Assembly: GCA_046483025.1 (NCBI GenBank)
Contig: JAWODZ010000126.1
Coordinates: 17,536 to 81,535 of the forward strand
Source of the DNA: CAYUAG01 sp046483025
Lineage (GTDB): Bacteria; Zhuqueibacterota; QNDG01; CAYUAG01
Reading direction: 5' to 3'
DNA length: 64,000 bases
Part shown: positions 52,536-61,218 of the stretch, in pieces
How positions within the stretch are numbered: position 1 is the stretch's first letter
Layout: each line of letters begins with the position of its first letter
Translations under genes and position numbers: made by a program
The notes under the pieces: generated by a model
Database searches by the model: none
What the model was told of the DNA's origin: nothing
Seen by the model: the letters and a program-made list of their open reading frames with translations, nothing else

Positions 52536-53186
52536 ATGTCAATCAAGGTACTACTGGCAGAAGATCATCATATTATGCGTCAGGGCCTTCGCAGTTTATT
52601 AGAGGATCAATCCAATATAACTGTTGTGGGGGAAGCAAAAGACGGCCGGGAGACCATACAATTAGCCGGCAAGTTTAAACCTGATGTAATTGTTATGGAT
52701 ATAAGTATGCCTAACCTTAATGGAATGGAAGCTACTTACCAGATACTGGAAGAACTCCCTGACGTAAAAATTATTGGATTATCGGTCCACTCTGATGAAC
52801 AGTTCATTTCCGGGATGTTTCGGGCTGGAGCCTGCGGTTATCTGCTCAAAGATTGTGTAATAGATGAATTGATGAACGCTATTGATACAGTAGTACGAGA
52901 TCAAATTTATATCAGCCCCTCTATTTCCAAACAGGTTATCAAGGATTACCGACAATATCTTAAAAAAGATAAGGATTCCGTTTTTGAATTATTAACCGAG
53001 CGGGAACGAGAAGTGCTGCAGCTTATAGCAGAAGGCAAGTCCACCAAAGAGATTGCCGGTACTCTTTATGTCAGTGAAAAGACTGTAGCCACTCATCGAC
53101 AGAATATGATGAACAAACTTGATATTTACAGTGTTCCAGAATTGGTGAAATATGCTATTAAAGAAGGGCTGATTTCCCTGAAATGA
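52536..53186 (+). CDS. NarL/LuxR-type response regulator, system 2
   Basis: A 216-residue regulator with Glu9-Asp10, phospho-acceptor Asp55 (VIVMDISMPN), LLKDC lysine, and an intact LuxR HTH (LTEREREVLQLIAEGKSTKE, IAGTLYVSEKTVATHRQNMM). Close paralogue of the regulator at 28305, with matching recognition-helix wording (VKTVETHRQNIM against EKTVATHRQNMM), so the two may read similar operators. Ribosome site AAAGGAAAG. Confidence 0.92.
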   Translation: MSIKVLLAEDHHIMRQGLRSLLEDQSNITVVGEAKDGRETIQLAGKFKPDVIVMDISMPNLNGMEATYQILEELPDVKIIGLSVHSDEQFISGMFRAGACGYLLKDCVIDELMNAIDTVVRDQIYISPSISKQVIKDYRQYLKKDKDSVFELLTEREREVLQLIAEGKSTKEIAGTLYVSEKTVATHRQNMMNKLDIYSVPELVKYAIKEGLISLK

Positions 53187-53586
53187 TTTCTAAAACACCC
53201 TCTCTTTTATCTCTCCCTTCGGCGAGCTCAGGAAAGGCCCTCAAGGGGGCATTCGTATTACTATTTCTTTCCCCTTGAGGGGAGATGTCCGCTGAAGGCG
53301 GACAGAGGGGTGTTTTTCCCTCCATTTTCCGTTACCCCGTTTCCTTCCCCTAAACAGCGTCAACTTCAGAGTACTGTCTTCCGGCCTCTGAACGCTAATC
53401 CTCTCACGTTCTAATGCTCTCAGGTTCTTAAGTTCTTGTATCTTGATTCTTGAGTCTTGAGTCTTCCTTTTTCCATATCAGACTTTCTGAAGTCAATTAT
53501 CAGAAACTTCCTGATTGAATTTTTCTTTTAAAATCAATACTTATAAGTATACTATAGGTTATTGATAAAAAGAAAATGGAAAAGAT
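53187..53586. other. 400-bp intergenic region: two hairpin repeats, tandem CTTGAGT words, operator copy B
   Basis: No gene. CCCTCAAGGGGG (53238-53249) pairs with CCCCTTGAGGGG (53271-53282); TGTCCGC/GCGGACA (53286-53304) forms a second hairpin followed by GAGGGGTGTTTTT, which could serve as a terminator after the response regulator. At 53400-53465 there are repeated TTCTTGAGTCTTGAGTCTT-like words. The two-part operator candidate occupies 53478-53517. Confidence 0.6.
53478..53517 (+). promoter_or_regulatory. two-part operator candidate, copy B
   Basis: Left dyad TCAGACTTTCTGAAG, six bases TCAATT, right dyad ATCAGAAACTTCCTGATTG followed by AATTTTT. The right part is a near-perfect 8-1-8 inverted repeat (ATCAGAAA-C-TTCCTGAT, one mismatch). 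It lies 70 bases before the response regulator at 53587 and aligns gap-free with copy A. Confidence 0.65.
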
Positions 53587-54192
53587 ATGCCCAAAATTAA
53601 AATTTTAGTTGCTGATGATCATGAGATTGTACGTAAGGGGCTCCGGGAACTGATTAATCAGCAATCTGATATGGAAGTAGTATCTGAGGCAAAGGATGGA
53701 GAGGATGCGGTTCGTATGGTCCGTCAATATGCTCCAGATGTTGTGTTAATGGATGTGGTCATGCCCAACACCAATGGAATCGAGGCAACAAAAGAGATCA
53801 AATCTCAATTTCCACAAACCCGTATTATAGCCCTCTCTATTTATGCTGATCGTTCTTATGTTATTCAGATGTTCAAAATGGGGGTGTCGGGATATTTGCT
53901 CAAGGAAAGTGCTTTTAATGAATTGATTAAGGCTATTCGAAAAGCTCTTAATAATCAGGTTCATCTCAGTTATTTACTTTTTAAAGGAGTTTATCTGGAA
54001 TTTCAATCTCTCATGCAGAAAGATACAGATCACAATGTACAAATATTAAATCAAAGAGAGCAGACAGTTTTAAAGGAATTATCCGATGCGAATTCCATGA
54101 AAGAAATTGGGGAAAGAATGAATACCTCGGTTGATAGTATTGAGTCAGTGATTGAGAGTATTTTAAATAAGTGGATGTTAATTAACAGATAA
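53587..54192 (+). CDS. response regulator with degenerate HTH, system 2
   Basis: A 201-residue NarL-like protein with a complete receiver (Asp10-Asp11, Asp56 in VVLMDVVMPN, LLKES) but a shortened and divergent output domain (LNQREQTVLKELSDANSMKE, IGERMNTSVDSIESVIESIL). Recognition-helix residues typical of NarL (KTVETHR) are absent, so DNA binding is doubtful; it may act by dimerising with, or competing for phosphate with, the full regulator. Counterpart of the gene at 29101. It is followed by the universal stress protein gene after 21 bases. Confidence 0.82.
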   Translation: MPKIKILVADDHEIVRKGLRELINQQSDMEVVSEAKDGEDAVRMVRQYAPDVVLMDVVMPNTNGIEATKEIKSQFPQTRIIALSIYADRSYVIQMFKMGVSGYLLKESAFNELIKAIRKALNNQVHLSYLLFKGVYLEFQSLMQKDTDHNVQILNQREQTVLKELSDANSMKEIGERMNTSVDSIESVIESILNKWMLINR

Positions 54193-54213
54193 AGCAAGAA
54201 GGAGAGGTGTTAT

Positions 54214-54663
54214 ATATTACCTGTAAAAAAAGTTTTATGTCCAACGGATTACAGTGATTTTTCCTACCAGGCTCTGGATGTGGCTGTTGAATTTTGTGAG
54301 AAATTTAAAGCAAAACTCTATTTGGTACATGTGATTGCACCTGTTCCGCAATCCATGGGAATGCCCACCTCAGCCGGTTTTGATATTCCCATGTATCAGG
54401 AACAGCTCAAGGAGCATAATCAGGAATCACTGAAAAAAGTGACAGAGGAAAAAATACCGGATAAAATTCAAACGGAATCCCTTATCGGGTATGGATTTGA
54501 AGCTGACAGTATCATTAAGGTTGCAGAAGAAAAAGATGTGGATCTTATAGTTATTTCCACCCATGGTCGGACTGGATTGAAACATTTTTTTCTGGGTTCT
54601 GTAGCGGAAAAGGTGCTTCGTCATACTTCCAAACCTGTGCTTACCATCCGTGCTTCCGAGTAA
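54214..54663 (+). CDS. universal stress protein (UspA family), unusual start codon
   Basis: About 149 residues. Family similarity begins upstream of any standard start: the frame reads PVKKVLCPTDYSDFSYQALD, the normal USP N-terminus, from 54220, while the first GTG is at 54280, inside helix 1. A strong ribosome site AAGGAGAGG (54199-54207) points to the ATA at 54214 as start. The C-terminal ATP-binding motif ISTHGRTGLKHFFLGSVAEK with GxxGxxxxGS is intact. Cytosolic stress protein, in an operon with the response regulator and so probably under operator copy B. Confidence 0.8.
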   Translation: MLPVKKVLCPTDYSDFSYQALDVAVEFCEKFKAKLYLVHVIAPVPQSMGMPTSAGFDIPMYQEQLKEHNQESLKKVTEEKIPDKIQTESLIGYGFEADSIIKVAEEKDVDLIVISTHGRTGLKHFFLGSVAEKVLRHTSKPVLTIRASE

Positions 54664-54696
54664 TAAAAGTATAAAATCAAAAAAAAGGAGATATCT

Positions 54697-55128
54697 ATGC
54701 GATTATATAATAAGAAAGCAATTATCATAAGTTTTATGATTTTGTCTGTGGTTATCTGGATGGGATATTCTGACTGCCAGACTGTATCAGAAGATACTCC
54801 GAAAAAGTCTTCGGATAGTTTAAAAGTTGCTGGATCCGAAATACAATCTGATAAACCGGGAAAAGTCAAAAGAGAATCTGAGACAGATTCCCTGGAAAAA
54901 CAGATACAATCAGTAGTTTCCCAGATTCAAAGAAAAGAAAATGCCCTGGAAGAAAAGGAAGCTGAACTGCAAAAGAAAGAAAAACGCTTGCACCGTATGC
55001 AGTGGATTTCCTGGATTTTTTTTGGAGTTGGAATTGTTGCTCTGGGTTTGACTGTGGGAATAATATGGTTTCGACAAAAATCCGGAAAAGAATCCAAACA
55101 AACCTCTTCTGCAAAGAAAAAGCAGTAA
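54697..55128 (+). CDS. membrane-anchored coiled-coil protein
   Basis: A 143-residue protein: an N-terminal export or membrane segment (IIISFMILSVVIWMGY) ending at SDC, a possible lipobox; a Lys/Ser-rich part; a Glu/Lys-rich coiled coil (QRKENALEEKEAELQKKEKR); a second membrane helix (WISWIFFGVGIVALGLTVGI) and a basic tail. No family recognised. Good ribosome site AAAAAGGAG, 33 bases after the universal stress protein; likely part of the same stress operon. Confidence 0.65.
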   Translation: MRLYNKKAIIISFMILSVVIWMGYSDCQTVSEDTPKKSSDSLKVAGSEIQSDKPGKVKRESETDSLEKQIQSVVSQIQRKENALEEKEAELQKKEKRLHRMQWISWIFFGVGIVALGLTVGIIWFRQKSGKESKQTSSAKKKQ

Positions 55129-55287
55129 TAATAGAAATTAGTTAGAAAATAAAATATTCTTTTTTCATTTTTTTAATTCTGCCTTTTATTTGTTTGAACT
55201 GATTGATCAAGGGATGAGAATGAAGAAAGATTTGAATTTTTTATATCCATTTTTTTATAAATTTTCATTTCTTGAGGAAAATTTTAT

Positions 55288-57207
55288 ATGATAAAGAAGC
55301 AAAATAATTCCAATAGTTCAACGTCACAAAAAAGTCCTAAAAAGCATTTTTTTGGAAATAAATATTTCATTCCGTTTTTCTGGATGCTGATGTTACTGTT
55401 GTTGGTTTGGTTTTTAATTTTACAGCCGCGTGGCAGGAAAAGCATTACTATTCCCTATTCAGAGTTTAAAAAGGAAGTTAAACAGAACAGGATACAATCA
55501 ATAACTGTGAAGGGCCAACAAATTACCGGAGAGTTCAGTGAATTCTATTTAGAAATAGATAAAAAAAATGAGGATACTCTGACTTATACCTATTTTTCCA
55601 CCATTAAACCCCCTTTTGAAGATACAGAATTAATAGGGCTATTGGAAAAACATGAGGTAGAAGTTAAGGCTAGCAAAAAAGATGGATCCTGGCTTCAGAC
55701 TGCCTTGATTTTCCTCTTACCCTGGATTTTGATTATCGGATATTTTGTTTATATGGGCCGTAAAATGAAGGGGGGAAAAAAGGGAATGATGGGAGGTGGA
55801 ATCTTTGATGTGGGAAAGTCCCGTGTTAAGCGGTATAAAAAGGGCAGTTCGAATGTTACTTTTAAGGATGTTGCCGGGTTAAAAAATGCCAAGCAGGATC
55901 TCCGTGAGATCATTGATTATTTGAAAGAACCGGAGAAATTTAAAACCCTGGGGGCTGATATCCCCAAAGGAGTTTTATTGATGGGCCCTCCGGGAACAGG
56001 AAAGACCTTATTAGGAAGAGCAACTGCAGGTGAAGCAGATGTTTCTTTTTTCAGTATCAGTGGGTCCGAATTTATTGAAATGTTTGTAGGGGTGGGCGCT
56101 TCCCGGGTTCGGGATATGTTTAACAAAGCCAAAAAAGAAGCTCCTGCGGTTATTTTTATTGATGAAATTGATTCAGTAGGCCGTTCCCGGGGTACTGGTC
56201 TGGGGGGTGGTCATGATGAACGGGAACAGACCCTTAATCAGATTCTATCTGAAATGGATGGATTTTTACCCAATCAATCCGTAGTGGTTATTGCAGCGAC
56301 CAACCGTCCTGATGTACTTGATCCTGCTCTGACCAGACCGGGGAGATTCGATCGGCAAATCACTCTGGAATTACCGGTTAAAGATGCCAGAAAAGAGATT
56401 TTAAAAATACATACTCAATCAGTGCCTTTGGCACAAGATACTGATTTGAATAATATTGCAGCCCGGACCGTAGGGTTTTCCGGCGCTGATCTTAAAAATT
56501 TAGTCAATGAAGCTGCTTTACTGGCTGGTAGAAAGGGTAAAAACAAGGTTGAACCTAAGGATTTTGATAAGGCCAGAGATAAAATCCTGTTGGGCGCAGA
56601 ACGGGAAGAAACTATTGAAGATGATGAAAAGCGGCTTATTTCTTATCATGAAGCTGGGCATGCCCTGATAGCTACCAAGCTTCCTCATGCTGATCCTCTG
56701 CAAAAAGTAACCATTATTCCACGGGGTAGAAGCCTGGGGGTTACCGAGCAAATCCCAGAGAGCGACAGACATAATCTGAGCAAGTCTTATATGCTGGATC
56801 GGATTACAGTGGCTTTGGGAGGAAGAGCTGCGGAAAAATTGATGTTTAAAGAGATGACCAATGGAGCAGCTAATGATCTGAAACATGTTACCCGGATTGT
56901 GCGCCGCATGATAACTCAATGGGGTATGAGTGAAAGGTTAGGTCCCAGGACATTTCGTCAGGATGAAGATCATCCTTTTCTGGGCCGGGAAATGGCTTCC
57001 ACCAGGAATTTCAGTGAAGAAACTGCCCGAATAATTGATGAAGAAATTCAAAGAATTTTAAAAGATATGGAGACCAGAGCCTTGGATATTCTGAAACAGA
57101 ACCGTAAACAGTTGGATGCACTGTCCAATGCTCTTCTGGATAAGGAAACTCTGGACGGGGATGAGATTGAATCGATTTTAAAAAGTCAAAAACAAAAAAA
57201 GAAATAA
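55288..57207 (+). CDS. ftsH: FtsH ATP-dependent zinc metalloprotease
   Basis: A 639-residue FtsH: two membrane helices (FIPFFWMLMLLLLVWFLIL and LQTALIFLLPWILIIGYFVY) flank a periplasmic domain. AAA domain: Walker A GPPGTGKTLLG, Walker B VIFIDEIDSVG, second region of homology AATNRPDVLDPAL. Protease domain: zinc motif SYHEAGHALIA and the later Asp in TNGAANDLKHVT. It degrades membrane and regulatory proteins. Located among stress genes; it may be a second FtsH copy dedicated to stress (inference). Confidence 0.95.
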   Translation: MIKKQNNSNSSTSQKSPKKHFFGNKYFIPFFWMLMLLLLVWFLILQPRGRKSITIPYSEFKKEVKQNRIQSITVKGQQITGEFSEFYLEIDKKNEDTLTYTYFSTIKPPFEDTELIGLLEKHEVEVKASKKDGSWLQTALIFLLPWILIIGYFVYMGRKMKGGKKGMMGGGIFDVGKSRVKRYKKGSSNVTFKDVAGLKNAKQDLREIIDYLKEPEKFKTLGADIPKGVLLMGPPGTGKTLLGRATAGEADVSFFSISGSEFIEMFVGVGASRVRDMFNKAKKEAPAVIFIDEIDSVGRSRGTGLGGGHDEREQTLNQILSEMDGFLPNQSVVVIAATNRPDVLDPALTRPGRFDRQITLELPVKDARKEILKIHTQSVPLAQDTDLNNIAARTVGFSGADLKNLVNEAALLAGRKGKNKVEPKDFDKARDKILLGAEREETIEDDEKRLISYHEAGHALIATKLPHADPLQKVTIIPRGRSLGVTEQIPESDRHNLSKSYMLDRITVALGGRAAEKLMFKEMTNGAANDLKHVTRIVRRMITQWGMSERLGPRTFRQDEDHPFLGREMASTRNFSEETARIIDEEIQRILKDMETRALDILKQNRKQLDALSNALLDKETLDGDEIESILKSQKQKKK

Positions 57208-57275
57208 GTTCAGAAAATATTTGACACATTCAGTTATTTGGAAATAAATGCCCTTATCATCAAAGGAGTTTTAAA

Positions 57276-57860
57276 ATGCAAGTACCGTTAGAAATATCCT
57301 ACAGAAAGGTAGAAAAAACAGAAAAAATTGAAAACCTTATCCGGCAAAAAGCAGGGTCACTGGAACAGGCTCATAATCATATCACATCCTGCCGGGTAGC
57401 AGTGGAAAAACCCCAGCAGCATCAAAGCAGAGGAAATCCTTACCGGGTGAGAATTGATCTTACCGTACCACCCGGGCATGAGATTGTAGTCAAACAGGAA
57501 CCTTCAAAAGGCATTTTACATCGAGGATTGGATGCTGTGATAAGAAAAGCTTTTTCATCTGCGCGCAGACAGCTGAAAAAACTGGACCAGCGCCAAAGAG
57601 GAAAGGTTAAAGCACATCCTGCGGAAACAGAGAATCAGGGTATTGTCAAACGTATTTTTCCGGAACGTGGCTATGGTTTCTTGAGAACCCTGGATGGACG
57701 AGATGTTTATTTTAATAGAAACAGCGTAATACATAACGATTTTGATCGGTTGGAAGTCGGCACTGTAGTCCGCTATAGTGAAGAAATGGGAATCAAGGGG
57801 CCTCAGGCGAGCACTGTACAAATCGTGGATAAACCGGGTTCTCGGATATCGGAGTTGTAA
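57276..57860 (+). CDS. HPF/RaiA-type ribosome hibernation domain fused to a cold-shock domain
   Basis: A 194-residue protein. Residues 1-110 are the HPF/RaiA fold (VPLEISYRKVEKTEKIENLI, YRVRIDLTVPPGHEIVVK), and residues 122-190 a cold-shock domain (GIVKRIFPERGYGFLRTLDG, RDVYFNRNSVI) with the RNA-binding aromatic residues. Such fusions are expected to act on idle ribosomes and RNA during stress or starvation. Ribosome site AAAGGAG. It sits next to FtsH and the ribonucleotide reductase in the stress block; an HPF-like protein (Rv0079) is also in the mycobacterial DosR regulon (recalled). Confidence 0.88.
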   Translation: MQVPLEISYRKVEKTEKIENLIRQKAGSLEQAHNHITSCRVAVEKPQQHQSRGNPYRVRIDLTVPPGHEIVVKQEPSKGILHRGLDAVIRKAFSSARRQLKKLDQRQRGKVKAHPAETENQGIVKRIFPERGYGFLRTLDGRDVYFNRNSVIHNDFDRLEVGTVVRYSEEMGIKGPQASTVQIVDKPGSRISEL

Positions 57861-57862
57861 GA

Positions 57863-59703
57863 ATGATGCAAATTCCTGAAAAAGTAAGGAAAAGAGACGG
57901 ATCAGAGGATCAGTTTGACTCACAGAAGATCACCGAGGCTGTCAGGAAAGCAGCAACAGAAGTGGTACAGGATCAGAAGAAAGCAAAAACGATTGCTGAA
58001 CAAGTGACTGAGACAGTAATAAAAAATCTATCCAGGGAAAAAAATCCAACTATCGAGACCACTCAGGATGCAGTTGAATCTGCACTGATGGAATCCGGTT
58101 ATATTCAGATTGCCAGAGCCTATATTCTATACCGGAGTGATCACAGCCGGATTCGAAAATCAAAATCGGTTTTAGGACTTCAGGATGACATAAAGCTTCC
58201 GGTAAACAGTCTTATGGTTTTAAGAAGCCGATACCTTCGGAAGGATAACAAACAAAATATTATAGAAACACCACGGGAGATGTTCCGCAGAGTTGCTCAT
58301 CATGTATCCCGTGCAGAAGAGCGACTGAACACGCAGAAATCTCCTGATGAGGTAGAAGATACATTCTTCAAAATGATGAAACAGCTTGAATTCCTTCCTA
58401 ACTTGCCTACCTTAATGAACGCCGGGTCCCCATTGGGACAGCTTGCTGCCTGTTATGTTCTGCCCGTGAATGATTCCATAGATAGTATATTTACTGCACT
58501 TCACAGCATGGCTAAAATTCATCAATCAGGTGGAGGAACCGGATTTAATTTTTCTAAGCTGAGACTCAGTGGGGATCTGGTCCTCTCTACAAAGGATGAG
58601 GCATCCGGGCCAGTTTCTTTTATAAGTGTTTTCAATAAAGCCACAGATGTCATTGTTCAGGGAGGGAAAAGACGGGGTGCTAACATGGGAATTCTTCGAT
58701 GTGATCACCCCGAGATTGAAAAGTTCATCATCTGTAAAGAAGGAGGGGGATTTAAAAACTTCAATCTATCCGTTGGTATTACAGATGCTTTTATGGAGGC
58801 AGTGAAAAAAGATGAACTTTTTGATTTGATTAATCCCCGTACAGGTGAAAAAACCAAAAGCATCAAAGCCAAACACTTTTTCGATCTGATGATTTATGAG
58901 GCCTGGAAGACAGGTGATTCTGGACTTGTTTTTCTGGATGAAATGAACCGGGAAAATCCCACATCGGAAGCAGGGCCTATTGAAAGTACCAATCCATGCG
59001 GTGAAGTTCCTCTTCTGGGCTATGAGAGCTGTAATCTGGGATCCATTAATTTGTCCCGAATGAGCACTGATCAGGATATGGATTGGAATAAACTGAAAGG
59101 AACCATTCAATGGGGTATACGTTTTTTAGATGATGTTATAGAAGTAAATCACTATCCACTTCCCCAGGTCCGTGACATCACCTCTAAAAACCGTAAAGTT
59201 GGTTTGGGGGTTATGGGTTTTGCAGACCTGCTTATCAGGCTTGGAATACCATCCGGGTCCCAGATGATTGAAGTTAATCCAGCTTTTGAGAAAGCTGCTC
59301 ATAAGCAGGGATTTTACAGTGAAGATTTGATAGCTGAAATTACTCGTAAAGGTTCTATACAATCCATACCGGAGATTCCTGAATCAATAAAACGATTATT
59401 TGTCACAGCGTTTGATGTGTCTCCTGAACAGCATTTGCGTATTCAGGCAGTATTTCAGAAAATTCAGTTTCAAAAACTATTAATCTGCCCTTTGATTCTT
59501 CTCTGGATGATGTCAGTAATATTTATATGGAAGCTCATAGATTGCGCTGTAAGGGAATTACAATTTTTCGTTACGGCAGCAAAGCAGAACAGGTTCCTTC
59601 ATTTGCCGGAAAACAACCTGGTAACAAAATCATAGGAATTAAAATTGTAAGTATAGATACAGATGATGCCGAAAGATGTAAAAGTGGAACCTGTCTATCA
59701 TAA
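57863..59703 (+). pseudogene. nrdJ: class II (B12-dependent) ribonucleotide reductase with internal deletion and frameshift
   Basis: The open frame 57863-59635 gives 590 residues. An ATP-cone (1-95) and much of the barrel are normal: Cys197 (LAACYVLPV), STNPCGEVP with Cys379, SCNLG with Cys390, spacing as in NrdJ. At about 59250-59265 the chain jumps from LLIRLGIPSGSQ straight to MIEVNPAFE, losing roughly 90 family residues including the APTG substrate/phosphate loop. At about 59457-59470 the frame shifts: the correct end (NSVSKTINLPFDSS ... HRLRCKGITIFRYGSK, final CKSGTC redox tail) continues in another frame to the TAA at 59701-59703. An active reductase is very unlikely. Confidence 0.85.
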
Positions 59704-59723
59704 TCATTAAATAAGGTGAAATT

Positions 59724-60755
59724 ATGCAGACTGTCTCCAAGCAGCTTCAGCAGTTAGATAGTGTACTGGACGGTAAAGAACATTTACTTATAGTGGTGCA
59801 TAACCACCCTGATCCGGATGCCATTGCATCTGCAGCCGCATTAGCTCATCTGGCAGAACATCGGATTGCAATTACTACCAGCATAGCTTATGGTGGTTTT
59901 ATCGGACGGGCGGAAAACCAGGCTATGGTAAAAAAACTGAATATTAAACTGAAAGTCTTTAATCGGATTAAATTGGAAAAATATGACTGTCTGGCTCTGG
60001 TGGACGGACAACCAAAAGCTGGAAACACACCGGATCTGCACTATAATATTGTGATAGATCATCATCCCCGGCGCAGGGATACCAAAGGTGATCTGGTGGT
60101 GGTCAATCCGGAGATTGGGGTTACAGCCACTTTGCTGGTGGAATGGCTGAATAAAAGTAAAGTTGAAATTAATGCCGATTTAGCCACAGCTCTGGTCTAT
60201 GCATTTATATCTGAGACTCAAAATTTGGGGAGAGAAACCGGCCCCAGAGATATCCAAGCTTATCTCAGTATTTATGAAAAGACCAGTATGCGAAGGCTGT
60301 CCCAGATCATTCACCCCAAACTTCCTCTGTCCTACTTTCAGACCCTGGCTAAAACCCTGCACCGGGCTTATTTCTTTAAACATCTCATCTGCGCACATAT
60401 GGGTGAAGTTCCCAATACAGAGATTGTATCCGAAATGGCCGATTTTCTTCTCCGGCGTGAACGTATCAGCTGGTCATTTTGTACCGGCATATTCAAAGAT
60501 CAGTTTATTCTGTCCTTACGATCTTCCAATCCTAAAGCCAAGGCAGGAAAAATCATCAAACATTTAACTACTGATCCTTACAAAGTCGGAGGGCATGACA
60601 TGATGGCTGGCGGATATGTTTCCCTGAAAAACAAAGGAGAACAAGACATTAAAAAATTGGAACAGGATTTATCCCTGGATTTTGCCAGGACATTAGGATA
60701 TAAGGAGGTACAGTGGAAACCGTTGTTGGATGTAGAGGAGATTACTGATAAATGA
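59724..60755 (+). CDS. DHH-family phosphoesterase (NrnA-like)
   Basis: A 343-residue DHH/DHHA1 protein. Motif I NHPDPDAIASAAALAHLA, motif II ALVDGQPKA, motif III VIDHHPRR, and a C-terminal DHHA1 region with the GGHDMMAGG loop are intact. NrnA-type proteins degrade nanoRNA and pAp; a c-di-AMP function is possible for the wider family. It follows the ribonucleotide reductase after 20 bases with AAGGTG as ribosome site. Members occur repeatedly in stress islands with USP genes. Confidence 0.88.
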   Translation: MQTVSKQLQQLDSVLDGKEHLLIVVHNHPDPDAIASAAALAHLAEHRIAITTSIAYGGFIGRAENQAMVKKLNIKLKVFNRIKLEKYDCLALVDGQPKAGNTPDLHYNIVIDHHPRRRDTKGDLVVVNPEIGVTATLLVEWLNKSKVEINADLATALVYAFISETQNLGRETGPRDIQAYLSIYEKTSMRRLSQIIHPKLPLSYFQTLAKTLHRAYFFKHLICAHMGEVPNTEIVSEMADFLLRRERISWSFCTGIFKDQFILSLRSSNPKAKAGKIIKHLTTDPYKVGGHDMMAGGYVSLKNKGEQDIKKLEQDLSLDFARTLGYKEVQWKPLLDVEEITDK

Positions 60756-60836
60756 ATAAAAATCCGTTTTGATCTTAAGGTAAAGATATGTATTAGAGAG
60801 AAGAAAATCCGGATTAAAATAGAGGGAAAACTGTAT

Positions 60837-61193
60837 ATGAATATTTCCAATACAATTGAGCATTACTCTTTTGGAAGTATGAAAATAAACGGCAAATTGT
60901 ATCAAAAAGATCTGATTGTTTTTCCTGACAGAATAGTGCCTGGATGGTGGCGCCGCCAGGGGCATTTTCTTGCTTTAGAAGATTTAGGAGAGATCGTTAA
61001 TTTTAATCCTGACATGTTGATTGTAGGCACAGGTTCTTCGGGGATGATGCAGATACCTGAAACAACAAGAAAAGAACTTCAGGAGAGAAACATTACACTG
61101 GTGGCCGAATTAACTGATAAAGCAGTTGATATTTTTAATGAGCAGATTGAAAGAGGCAGAAAAGCAGCAGGGGCATTTCATCTTACCTGTTAA
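60837..61193 (+). CDS. Mth938/DUF498-domain protein
   Basis: A 118-residue protein with the Mth938-like fold pattern: IEHYSFGSMKINGKLYQKDL, VPGWWRRQGHFLALED, NPDMLIVGTGSSGMMQIP and AVDIFNEQIERGRKAAGAFH. The family (including the respiratory-complex assembly factor NDUFAF3) has no enzyme activity shown. It ends 25 bases before an NDH-2-like flavoprotein, so a respiratory link is possible. Confidence 0.88.
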   Translation: MNISNTIEHYSFGSMKINGKLYQKDLIVFPDRIVPGWWRRQGHFLALEDLGEIVNFNPDMLIVGTGSSGMMQIPETTRKELQERNITLVAELTDKAVDIFNEQIERGRKAAGAFHLTC

Positions 61194-61218
61194 GAGAATA
61201 AAGATAAAAAGAAAAAAT

